This document shows, piece by piece, positions 16,658 to 23,750 of a stretch of DNA of 31,731 nucleotides. How positions within the stretch are numbered: position 1 is the first letter of the stretch; each line of letters begins with the position of its first letter. The notes below the pieces were generated by a model. It was not told the DNA's origin, searched no databases, and was given only the letters and a program-made list of their open reading frames with translations. Source of the DNA: Acidaminococcus sp050873445 (GTDB taxonomy: Bacteria > Bacillota > Negativicutes > Acidaminococcales > Acidaminococcaceae); assembly GCF_050873445.1 (NCBI RefSeq), contig NZ_JBNMIU010000022.1:1-31731 (forward strand). The letters are read 5' to 3'. The position numbers and the translations under genes are program-made.

Positions 16658-18733
16658 CTATTTCTTTTTCAGACTGGCATTGGGACACTTCTCGTTGCTG
16701 CAGTGGAGTACCGTCTTCCCGTTGCGTTCCCGGTGTTCCAGCATCATGCTGCCGCACTGGGGGCACTTTTCGTTGGTGGGCTTATCCCAGCTGACGAACC
16801 GGCAGGTGGGGTAATTGCTGCATCCGTAGAACAGCCGCCCGGTCTTGCTGTGCCGCTCGATCAGATCGCCGCCGCACTGGGGGCACTGCACCCCGATCTT
16901 CACCAGGATGGGCTTCGTGTTCCGGCATTCCGGGAATCCGGGACAGGCCAGGAACCGTCCGTGCCGCCCTTCCTTGATGACCATGAACCGGCCGCACTTC
17001 TCGCATTTGATATCCGTAACCTCATCCTTGTGTTCCACCACCGGGATTTCCGCATCTGCCACTTTCAGAGCTTTCTCGAAGGGCACGTAGAACTCCCTCA
17101 GCACCGTTTCCTTGTCGGTCTTGTGCTCACTGATGGCATCCAGCTCACTTTCCATGTGGGCGCTGAAGGGTACATCGATGAAGCTGGTGAAATAATGGGT
17201 CAGCATGTCGATGGTCTGGTTCCCCAGCGGCGTAGGCATCAGTTTCTTCCCTTCCTTGGCCACGTAGCCCCGGGCCAGGATGGTCTGGATGATGGGCGAA
17301 TAGGTACTGGGCCTGCCGATGCCTTTTTCTTCCAGTTCCTTTACCAGCGTAGCTTCCGTAAAATACGCCGGCGGTTCCGTGAAATGCTGCACGGCCGGGT
17401 TTACCTTGATGAGGTTCAGTGCCGTTCCCTTCTCCAGAGCCGGTACTTTCTTGTCCTTTTCCTCGTCCTTCCGGTCCGCCAGTTTCAGGAACCCGTCGAA
17501 CTTCACCACGGAGCCCGTGGCTTTCAGTTCATAGTGATCGCCCTGGATGGTCAGAGTGGTCAGGGTGCTGACGCTGCTGGCCATCTGGCTGGCTACGGTG
17601 CGCTTCCAGATCAGGGTGTACAGCCGCAGCTGGTCCCGGTCCAGGTACTTGCTCATCTCTTCCGGCGTCCGGGTGACGCTGGTAGGACGGATGGCCTCGT
17701 GGGCCTCCTGGGCGTTCTTCCGGCTGCTGTACACATTGGGTTTCTTGGGCAGATAGCTTTCCCCGTAGTTCTCCCCTACATAGTCCCGGATTTCCGCCAC
17801 TGCCGCCGAAGCCAGATGCACCGAGTCGGTACGCATGTAGGTGATCAGCCCCACAGAGCCCTTCCGGCCCAGGGTGACACCTTCATACAGCTGCTGGGCC
17901 AGCATCATGACCTTCTTGGTGGAGAAATTCAGTTTCTTGTTGGCTTCCTGCTGCAGGCTGGAAGTGGTAAAGGGCGCTGCCGGTTTCCGCAGCCGGTCCC
18001 GTACGCTGCAGTCCGTCACCTGATACCTGGTCTTTTTCAGCTCTTCCGTCACCTGATCCGCTTCCTTTTTGTTGTGGATGGCCAGCTTTTTGCCGTCCTT
18101 CCTGGTGACTTCCGCCGTAATCTTGGGTGTCTTGCCCGGAGCCAGGGTCACGGAACTGGTCCAGTATTCCTCGGGCACGAAATCATCGATGGCCTTCTGC
18201 CGGTCACAGATGATTTTCACAGCCACACTCTGGACACGGCCGGCGCTGAGTCCCTTCCGTATTTTCCGCCACAAAAGAGGACTCAGCTGGTACCCTACGA
18301 TCCTGTCCAGGATCCGCCGGGTCTGCTGGGCATCCACCATGTCCATATCGATGGCATGAGGTTCCTTCAAGGCTCCCTTGATGGCCGTCTGGGTGATTTC
18401 ATGGAAAGAAATCCGGCAGGGAGATGCAGGATCCACACCAAGGATATAGCTCAGGTGCCAGGAGATGGCTTCCCCTTCACGGTCCGGGTCCGTTGCCAGA
18501 TAGATTTTGTCGGCCTTCTTGGCCAGGGTCTTCAGTTCTTTGATCAGCGGGCCTTTGCCCCGGATATTAATGTATTTGGGTGTGAAATCATGCTCCACGT
18601 CCACCCCGAACTGGCTCTTGGGCAGGTCACGCAAATGGCCCATGGAGGCACGGACGGTAAATGTCTTGCCCAGGAACTTCTCGATGGTTTTGGCTTTGGT
18701 AGGGGATTCCACGATGACCAGTTTGTTTGTCAC
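16658..18733 (-). CDS. topA: DNA topoisomerase I
   Basis: The 691-residue type IA topoisomerase relaxes negative supercoils. The N-terminal Toprim domain starts KLVIVESPTKAKTIEKFLG and contains the acidic triad region LATDPDREGEAISWH. The active-site tyrosine lies in GLITYMRTDSVHLA. Three C-terminal four-cysteine zinc ribbons are visible, beginning CEKCGRFM, CPQCGGDL and CPQCGSMM, with the last near the stop. Length and layout match Firmicute TopA. It starts 18 bases after dprA. Confidence 0.98.
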   Translation of the reverse strand: MTNKLVIVESPTKAKTIEKFLGKTFTVRASMGHLRDLPKSQFGVDVEHDFTPKYINIRGKGPLIKELKTLAKKADKIYLATDPDREGEAISWHLSYILGVDPASPCRISFHEITQTAIKGALKEPHAIDMDMVDAQQTRRILDRIVGYQLSPLLWRKIRKGLSAGRVQSVAVKIICDRQKAIDDFVPEEYWTSSVTLAPGKTPKITAEVTRKDGKKLAIHNKKEADQVTEELKKTRYQVTDCSVRDRLRKPAAPFTTSSLQQEANKKLNFSTKKVMMLAQQLYEGVTLGRKGSVGLITYMRTDSVHLASAAVAEIRDYVGENYGESYLPKKPNVYSSRKNAQEAHEAIRPTSVTRTPEEMSKYLDRDQLRLYTLIWKRTVASQMASSVSTLTTLTIQGDHYELKATGSVVKFDGFLKLADRKDEEKDKKVPALEKGTALNLIKVNPAVQHFTEPPAYFTEATLVKELEEKGIGRPSTYSPIIQTILARGYVAKEGKKLMPTPLGNQTIDMLTHYFTSFIDVPFSAHMESELDAISEHKTDKETVLREFYVPFEKALKVADAEIPVVEHKDEVTDIKCEKCGRFMVIKEGRHGRFLACPGFPECRNTKPILVKIGVQCPQCGGDLIERHSKTGRLFYGCSNYPTCRFVSWDKPTNEKCPQCGSMMLEHRERNGKTVLHCSNEKCPNASLKKK

Positions 18734-18751
18734 GATTTTTCCTCCTAAGTG

Positions 18752-19861
18752 TTATACGGCAATATAGCGGTTCCGACTGGTGCGCTGGATGCGGCCTGCA
18801 AGCTCCAGTTCCATGAGGAGCATGCTCAGCTGGTCCAGGGGCCAGGGGAAGGTATCGGCCAGGGTATCCAGGGTCTGGCCCGGCTGCTTTTTCAGCCAGT
18901 CGATCAGCTCTTTGGCCCGGGGCCTTTCTTCAGGCTTCAGCTCCGGGAACAGATCCAGCTGCCTGGGTTTGGCTCCGGCTTTAGCGCCTGCCTCCCGGCC
19001 CTGCAGGAAATCAAGTACATCCCGTGGTGCGTCAGCCAGACGGGCTCCTTGTTTGATGAGCCCGTTGGTACCCTGGCTGGTGGCCGAGGTAATGGGCCCG
19101 GGTACGGCGAACAGCTCCCTGTTCTCGTCCAAGGCCGTGCGGGCCGTGTTCAAGGCACCGCTGCGGGTTCCCGCCTCTACGACCAGGATGGCTTTGGAAA
19201 GGCCCACGATGATCCGGTTCCGCTGCAGGAACTGGGGTGCCAAGGGCGGTTCCCAGGGAGCGAACTCAGTGACCAGGGCGCCTTTTTCGCAGATCCGGTC
19301 AAACAGGTGCAGGTGACGGGATGGATACAGTTTCCCCAGCCCGCCGCCCAGCACTGCCACCGTAACACCCCCGGCCTCGGCCGCTGCTTTATGGGCGGCT
19401 CCGTCGATGCCATAGGCACCTCCGCTGTAGACGGGAATGCCTTCCAGGGCAGCTGCCCGGCTGAACTGGGCGGCTGCTCCCAGACCGTAGTCCGTAGCTT
19501 TGCGGCTGCCCACGATGGCGAGGCCCTGTCCGCTGTCCGGCAGACGTCCTTTCACATACAGGATTGCCGGAGGCAGGGACAGCTGCCGCAGCAGTTCCGG
19601 ATAACCGGCGCTCTGGCAGGTAAGGAGCTCCACCGGATGGGTCTGCACATAATCATACACCCGTTCGGGAAGAGAGTTCCAGCGCTGCCCGCCCCAGGAT
19701 TTTTCCAGGAAGGGAGTCAGTAAGCCCCGGGAAGCCACTTCCTTCCGGGACGCCTTATAGGCCCTTTCGTAGGAACCAAAGGCCGCAAAGAACCGGGGCA
19801 CCCACTGGGCGGCTCCATACCCCAAAAGATCAGCCAGTGCTGCACAATAGATTTCTTCCAT
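18752..19861 (-). CDS. dprA: DNA-processing protein DprA
   Basis: The 369-residue protein loads RecA onto incoming single-stranded DNA in natural transformation. The Rossmann-like core shows LAIVGSRKATDYG, YSGGAYGIDGAAHKAAAEAGG, RNRIIVGLSKAILVVEAGTRSGALNTA and FAVPGPI, all family hallmarks. N-terminal SAM-like and C-terminal winged-helix (about residues 305-369) domains complete it. The ATG at 19861 gives the usual N-terminus; its ribosome binding site (AAGGGA) is rather far, about 14 bases. It leads the dprA-topA-trmFO-xerC-codY unit. No other competence genes are in the window. Confidence 0.95.
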   Translation of the reverse strand: MEEIYCAALADLLGYGAAQWVPRFFAAFGSYERAYKASRKEVASRGLLTPFLEKSWGGQRWNSLPERVYDYVQTHPVELLTCQSAGYPELLRQLSLPPAILYVKGRLPDSGQGLAIVGSRKATDYGLGAAAQFSRAAALEGIPVYSGGAYGIDGAAHKAAAEAGGVTVAVLGGGLGKLYPSRHLHLFDRICEKGALVTEFAPWEPPLAPQFLQRNRIIVGLSKAILVVEAGTRSGALNTARTALDENRELFAVPGPITSATSQGTNGLIKQGARLADAPRDVLDFLQGREAGAKAGAKPRQLDLFPELKPEERPRAKELIDWLKKQPGQTLDTLADTFPWPLDQLSMLLMELELAGRIQRTSRNRYIAV

Positions 19862-19916
19862 AACAATGTCACATCCCTTGGCACTTCTGTTTCTCATCTG
19901 TGATTGCATATATTTA

Positions 19917-19930
19917 TGTAGGAACCTACA
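19917..19930. promoter_or_regulatory. Palindrome in the dprA leader
   Basis: TGTAGGAACCTACA is an inverted repeat with two perfect 6-base arms. It lies just downstream of the predicted dprA start point (about 19934), where a bound protein could block transcription. The regulator is unknown. Confidence 0.35.
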
Positions 19931-19940
19931 AACGTTTATT

Positions 19941-19970
19941 AGTATACATGGTAACTGTCTGAAAAATCAA
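19941..19970 (-). promoter_or_regulatory. Promoter of dprA unit
   Basis: TTGATT (19965-19970) and TATACT (19941-19946) are separated by 18 bases, reading leftward. The start point would be near 19934, leaving a leader of about 73 bases. Confidence 0.55.
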
Positions 19971-19987
19971 GAGGGGTAGAAATCCCC

Positions 19988-20016
19988 TTGCACCCTGTCC
20001 CAATGTATTGTATGAT
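19988..20016 (+). promoter_or_regulatory. Promoter of hydF
   Basis: TTGCAC (19988-19993) and TATGAT (20011-20016) are separated by 17 bases. The predicted start near 20023 gives a leader of about 64 bases to the hydF ATG. It is back to back with the dprA promoter. Confidence 0.5.
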
Positions 20017-20086
20017 AATGCCAATAAACAATAATCGTTCTGTATTACCGATTGTTCGCTATTTTCTTCATAAGGAGGAACCTGCC

Positions 20087-21301
20087 ATGCCTGCTTCTTT
20101 GAATTCCACCCCTTCCAGTGAACGTATCCACATTGGCCTGTTTGGCTGTCGCAACGCTGGCAAATCGTCCCTGATCAACGCCATCACCGGCCAGGAACTG
20201 GCCATCGTGTCCGACTATAAAGGCACCACTACCGACCCGGTCTCCAAAGCCATGGAAATTCTGCCGCTGGGTCCCGTACTTCTCACCGATACCCCGGGTA
20301 TGGATGACGACAGTGACCTGGGCCAGAGCCGCATCGAAAAGGCCCGTCTGGTACTGCGCAGTACCGACATCGCGGTTCTTGTGGTGGATGCCCGGGCCGA
20401 GCTTTCTCCCTTCGATGAGAAACTCCTGGATGAAATCCGGGACCGGAAGATTCCCTACCTGGTGGTATTCAGCAAGGGCGACCTTGTCCCCGGCTTCGTA
20501 CCGCCACAGGACGTTACAGACCATGCCATAGTGGTCAGCGCTGCCAAAGGCACCCGCATCCGGGAGCTGAAGGAACGCCTCAGCAAAGTGCTGGGCAAGG
20601 ACGGACAGAAGCCCATCTTGAACGATCTGCTCCAGCCCGGAGATCTGGTGGTACTGGTGGTCCCCTGTGACGAAAGCGCCCCCAAAGGCCGGCTGATCCT
20701 GCCCCAGCAGCAGGTAATCCGGGAACTGCTGGACTTCCACCACAAAGCCATCGTGGTGCAGCCCCAGGAACTACCAGGCATCATTGACCTTTTGGGGACG
20801 AAGATCAGTCTGGTGGTCACCGACAGCCGGGCCTTCCACATGGTGAACCAGATGGTGCCGCCCGAAATCCGGCTCACCAGTTTTTCCATTTTATTTGCCC
20901 GGTATAAGGGCCAGCTGGAGTCTTTCCTGAAAGGGGCTGCCGAGCTGAAAAAGCTGCAGGACGGAGACAAGGTTCTGATTTCTGAAGGATGCACCCATCA
21001 CCGGCAATGCAATGACATCGGTACCGTGAAGCTGCCCGGCTGGATCCGGAAATTCTCCGGGGCACAGCCGGAATTCAGCACCAGCAGCGGCAAAGGATTT
21101 CCCGATGACCTGACCCCTTTCAGGCTGGTAGTCCACTGCGGTGGCTGTATGCTGAACGCCCGGGAAGTAGCCTACCGCCAGCAGGCCGCCCGTGACCAGC
21201 ATGTGCCCATGACCAACTATGGCATCGCCATCGCCTATATGAACGGCATCTTGCCAAGGGTCTTGGCGCCGTTCCCGGATTTTGCAGAGAAACTGAAATA
21301 A
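20087..21301 (+). CDS. hydF: [FeFe]-hydrogenase H-cluster maturation GTPase HydF
   Basis: The 404-residue scaffold protein assembles and delivers the diiron subcluster to [FeFe] hydrogenase. The N-terminal GTPase domain has GCRNAGKSSLINA, the G2 region KGTTTDPVS and DTPGMDDD. The C-terminal iron-sulfur domain has the expected Cys-x-His (GCTHHRQC) followed by HCGGCML, the three cysteine ligands. The ATG at 20087 has AAGGAGG at the right distance; an upstream reading from 19988 lies in the promoter. hydE, hydG and the hydrogenase are not in the window. It is a single-gene unit with its own promoter and terminator. Confidence 0.96.
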   Translation: MPASLNSTPSSERIHIGLFGCRNAGKSSLINAITGQELAIVSDYKGTTTDPVSKAMEILPLGPVLLTDTPGMDDDSDLGQSRIEKARLVLRSTDIAVLVVDARAELSPFDEKLLDEIRDRKIPYLVVFSKGDLVPGFVPPQDVTDHAIVVSAAKGTRIRELKERLSKVLGKDGQKPILNDLLQPGDLVVLVVPCDESAPKGRLILPQQQVIRELLDFHHKAIVVQPQELPGIIDLLGTKISLVVTDSRAFHMVNQMVPPEIRLTSFSILFARYKGQLESFLKGAAELKKLQDGDKVLISEGCTHHRQCNDIGTVKLPGWIRKFSGAQPEFSTSSGKGFPDDLTPFRLVVHCGGCMLNAREVAYRQQAARDQHVPMTNYGIAIAYMNGILPRVLAPFPDFAEKLK

Positions 21302-21302
21302 G

Positions 21303-21336
21303 AAAAACGAGTGCCGCAAAAATGGCACTCGTTTTT
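21303..21336 (+). terminator. Bidirectional terminator after hydF
   Basis: A 13-bp perfect stem (21303-21315 with 21324-21336) has A5 on the left and T5 on the right. It can end hydF rightward and the DUF2939-like gene leftward. Confidence 0.9.
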
Positions 21337-21366
21337 GTCACTAGTCATTGATCTCTGGTCACCAGC
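21337..21366. repeat. Dispersed intergenic repeat, copy C
   Basis: A 30-bp unit, beginning GTCACTAGTC and ending GGTCACCAGC. It has the same length and the same ends as the inverted copy at 22861-22890. It sits between two hairpins downstream of hydF. Confidence 0.5.
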
Positions 21367-21399
21367 AGAAGGTAAAAAAATTGTCTTCTGCATTTTTTT
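21365..21399 (+). terminator. Second rightward terminator-like hairpin
   Basis: GCAGAAG (21365-21371) pairs with CTTCTGC (21385-21391), followed by A and seven T. It could back up hydF termination. It overlaps the stop codon of the convergent gene. Confidence 0.5.
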
Positions 21400-22789
21400 A
21401 AAAGAACTTGCCGACCAGATCCAGTACCTTCCCGACATTCTGCAGCTGATCCTGGTATTTCGCCAGCTGCTGGGGATCCACCTGGCCGTTGGCGGCCGCC
21501 TGGCCCAGCTCGTTCAGTTTGGCGATGATCTCATCCTGGTGTTCCACCAGAAGGCTCACCACCTTGCCCACCACCGGCGTGTTCAATGCCTTCTGGAGCG
21601 CTTCACGCTGCTCCAGCAGCGTGTTGGCACTGCTGCCTGGGACCTGTACTGCCGGAGGCAGCGTACTCCCCTTCTGGCTGGTCTTCCGACCCGTACTCCG
21701 GGACTTTTGGCTGCTCTGGCTGTCATCACCGGTATCCGTACTGTCGATGGCCTCATCGACCTTGTCTTTGATCACATCCACCACCGGAGCCAGCGGCGTA
21801 TCATCCAGCGTACTGGCAGCCCTGTCCACCACCGTCCTGGCGATGCCCCTGGCCCCAGACGCTGTAGTGGGATCCACCTTTTTGCCGTTCTTGGCCAGAA
21901 TCTTGGCGTAGTAGGCCTTCAGATTGGTGATTTCCACCAGCTGCCAGTCGCCCTTTTCATTTTTGCTCATGTGCAGCACAAGCTGGTCCGTGCCTACAGA
22001 GGGGTTTTCCAGCTGCAGGTTCACCAGGGCATCCTGGCCGTAGTTGGCCGCCGGCTTGATATCCTTCACCTTCAGGGCCGTCCAGTCCACCAGCAGAGCC
22101 TTGTCCGGCTCTGCTTTCTTGTAAGAATCCGTCCAGTCGCCGGTGAGCACTCCGTTATGGATCAGCTCTTCCGTGTGCTTTTCGTATTCCGTCTCGTCAT
22201 CCTCTGTGTATTCCGAGATGGTCCCGGCCTCCCACTGGGCCTGGCGTACATCCTTGTAGCCCTTCTTGACCACTTTAGGCAGATCCGTATGTTCCTGGAA
22301 CGTCAGGATGTCGTGCTTGTTCACGCTCTGCTGGATCAGCTTCACCGCATACTGGGGCGTGCGGGTGTAATACAGCTCATACCAGCCCAGTGCTCCGGCC
22401 AGCAGGGCGGCCACGATGCCCCCGATGATCAGGCGTTTCTTCTTTTTCTTTTTGCGCTGGAGCTCCGCCTTTTCAGCTTCTTCCCGTTTCTTCTGCTCAC
22501 GGCTCATATGGGGCATATTCGGCATGCCGAAATTGGGCATCCCGGGGCGCCAGCCGTTCCCTCCCCGGCCGTCGTCGGGCTGCTGACCGTAAGGGTCCTG
22601 TCCCTGGCCCGGCTGCTGGCCGCAGGGAGCTTGTCCATAGGACGGCTGCCCCGGCTGGCCGTTGCCGTAAGGGTCCTGACCAGGCTGACCGCCATAAGGT
22701 CCCTGGGCGCCGCCATAGGGCTGACCCTGGCCATTGTAATAAGGATTGTTGTTCCCGACCTGCCAGGACGGGTTCTGATTGGATTCCAT
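21398..22789 (-). CDS. Membrane-anchored DUF2939-like protein, Gly/Gln-rich N-terminus
   Basis: The 463-residue protein has no assigned function. Residues 1 to about 95 are low complexity, rich in Gly, Gln, Pro and Tyr with repeated PYGQQPGQ-like units. A basic stretch (RKKKKKKR, about 112-119) precedes one transmembrane helix (about 120-140). TPQYAVKLIQQSVNKHDILT and HTDLPKVVKKGYKDV after the helix resemble the start of DUF2939. The Ser/Lys-rich C-terminal third ends in a helical region. The positive side before the helix suggests a cytoplasmic N-terminus and an exported C-terminal domain. AAAGGAG lies about 12 bases before the ATG. The HD-domain gene lies just upstream on the same strand. 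Confidence 0.8.
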   Translation of the reverse strand: MESNQNPSWQVGNNNPYYNGQGQPYGGAQGPYGGQPGQDPYGNGQPGQPSYGQAPCGQQPGQGQDPYGQQPDDGRGGNGWRPGMPNFGMPNMPHMSREQKKREEAEKAELQRKKKKKKRLIIGGIVAALLAGALGWYELYYTRTPQYAVKLIQQSVNKHDILTFQEHTDLPKVVKKGYKDVRQAQWEAGTISEYTEDDETEYEKHTEELIHNGVLTGDWTDSYKKAEPDKALLVDWTALKVKDIKPAANYGQDALVNLQLENPSVGTDQLVLHMSKNEKGDWQLVEITNLKAYYAKILAKNGKKVDPTTASGARGIARTVVDRAASTLDDTPLAPVVDVIKDKVDEAIDSTDTGDDSQSSQKSRSTGRKTSQKGSTLPPAVQVPGSSANTLLEQREALQKALNTPVVGKVVSLLVEHQDEIIAKLNELGQAAANGQVDPQQLAKYQDQLQNVGKVLDLVGKFF

Positions 22790-22860
22790 GGGTATTGCAA
22801 ATCTCCTTTAGAAAAAGGTTAAAATTAGAAGCGGGTCGATCAAACCGATTGTCTCCATCG

Positions 22861-22890
22861 GCTGGTGACCAGTGACTGCAGATTAGTGAC
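22861..22890. repeat. Dispersed intergenic repeat, copy D (inverted)
   Basis: On the leftward strand this begins GTCACTAATC and ends GGTCACCAGC, matching copy C in length and at both ends. It overlaps the last codons and stop of the HD-domain gene, which may thus have taken its C-terminus from the repeat. Confidence 0.5.
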
Positions 22891-23398
22891 TGCTCCCCGG
22901 CTTATACTCTTCCAGATACAGTTCTTCGAACAGCTTCTTCCCGGTCTTCGTCTTGTACAACATCTCGTACAGGTGCTGGTTGCTTTCCCGGTTGGTGCCG
23001 TCCTCATAGGGGTTCACCAGCATATCCGCTTCTGCCAGGATCTGGGCATCCAGTCCATCGATGGTTTCGTAGGAATGATGATGAGCGATGAGCCACAAAA
23101 TCCGGTCCTGATCCGCCCCGGTGATATCCAGCCTGTCCAATAATGGCTTGGCTTCCTCCGGCCCCAGCTGTTCCTGGATTTTACCATCATTGCGTCCGAA
23201 CCGTATCTCACCCTGATGGATACCGATATCATGAAGATATGCAGCAGCCTCCAGATTGAACAGTTCCCGGCCGGAAAGCCCTTCGGCGATCCCGATGAGC
23301 CGGGCAAAAGCATGGACCTTCAAAAAATGGTGGATGCGCCGGGCATCCCCTTTATCATATGCAATCGTCAGCAATGCCAGTTGATCTAAGATTTCCAT
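22883..23398 (-). CDS. HD-domain phosphohydrolase-like protein
   Basis: The 171-residue protein has an HD-superfamily metal site: His in KVHAFARLIGIAEGL, the His-Asp pair in AAYLHDIGI, His residues in LIAHHHSYETIDG and Asp in EADMLVNPYE. HD proteins hydrolyse phosphate esters, often nucleotides; the substrate is not evident. The ATG at 23398 has CAGGAGA about 7 bases upstream, and a promoter with TATAAT lies at 23432-23437. The last residues (GSSH) overlap a dispersed repeat. It is followed by the DUF2939-like gene with a 93-base gap; joint function is not established. Confidence 0.85.
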   Translation of the reverse strand: MEILDQLALLTIAYDKGDARRIHHFLKVHAFARLIGIAEGLSGRELFNLEAAAYLHDIGIHQGEIRFGRNDGKIQEQLGPEEAKPLLDRLDITGADQDRILWLIAHHHSYETIDGLDAQILAEADMLVNPYEDGTNRESNQHLYEMLYKTKTGKKLFEELYLEEYKPGSSH

Positions 23399-23431
23399 TG
23401 TCGTTCTCCTGCCACACAAGAATTTTCCTAC

Positions 23432-23460
23432 ATTATACAATGATTCAAAGACAGTGGAAA
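23432..23460 (-). promoter_or_regulatory. Promoter of HD-domain gene
   Basis: A perfect TATAAT (23432-23437, leftward) with a weak -35 (TTCCAC) at 17-bp spacing. The start would be near 23425, about 27 bases before the ATG. Confidence 0.45.
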
Positions 23461-23489
23461 GAAAGTCATAAAGAGTTCATCGTTTCACA

Positions 23490-23523
23490 CAAAAAGGGCC
23501 CCGCCTTGAGCAGGACCCTTTTG
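23490..23523 (-). terminator. Terminator of the mgtA locus
   Basis: Leftward stem AAAAGGGTCCTGC / GCGGGGCCCTTTT, 5-base loop, ending in TTTTTG. It lies 22 bases after the small membrane protein stop and isolates the locus from the HD-domain gene. Confidence 0.82.
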
Positions 23524-23544
23524 TCTTCTGGCACGCATCGTCGG

Positions 23545-23667
23545 TCACACATGGCGCTGCGCTTTCGGGGCCATCGTCCAGCAAATCACCTGCATCAGGC
23601 AGATCACCAGTGCAACGACTCCCATGCCGATCCAAAACATCGGTTCCAGATCCATAAAGTCCAGCAT
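23545..23667 (-). CDS. 40-residue single-helix membrane protein downstream of mgtA
   Basis: This small ORF reads MLDFMDLEPMFWIGMGVVAL, then VICLMQVICWTM and a short basic tail (PKAQRH). Residues 10-32 form one hydrophobic segment; the acidic start and basic end suggest the C-terminus is cytoplasmic. A strong AGGAGG lies 8 bases before the ATG at 23667, and the ORF is bounded by the mgtA stop (83 bases upstream) and a strong terminator, so it is probably the last gene of the mgtA unit. Small proteins that modulate Mg2+ or K+ P-type ATPases (MgtR, MgtS, KdpF) are known elsewhere, but no sequence similarity is claimed; a role in MgtA stability or activity is inferred from position and size only. 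Confidence 0.65.
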   Translation of the reverse strand: MLDFMDLEPMFWIGMGVVALVICLMQVICWTMAPKAQRHV

Positions 23668-23750
23668 GGCGCATTCCTCCTTTCCCACAGGATTCGATTA
23701 TCAAAAAGGATTCATTTCATCGTTCAACGTTGCAATTGACACTTACCCGT

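Noticed and set aside
16703..18748. A 681-codon open frame opposite topA
   Set aside because: Same reason: topA is certain, and the antisense product has no family features or ribosome binding site.
23477..23704. A 75-codon frame overlapping the small membrane protein
   Set aside because: It is another frame of the same DNA, runs into the terminator and gives a non-hydrophobic product. The 40-residue frame has the better-spaced ribosome binding site.
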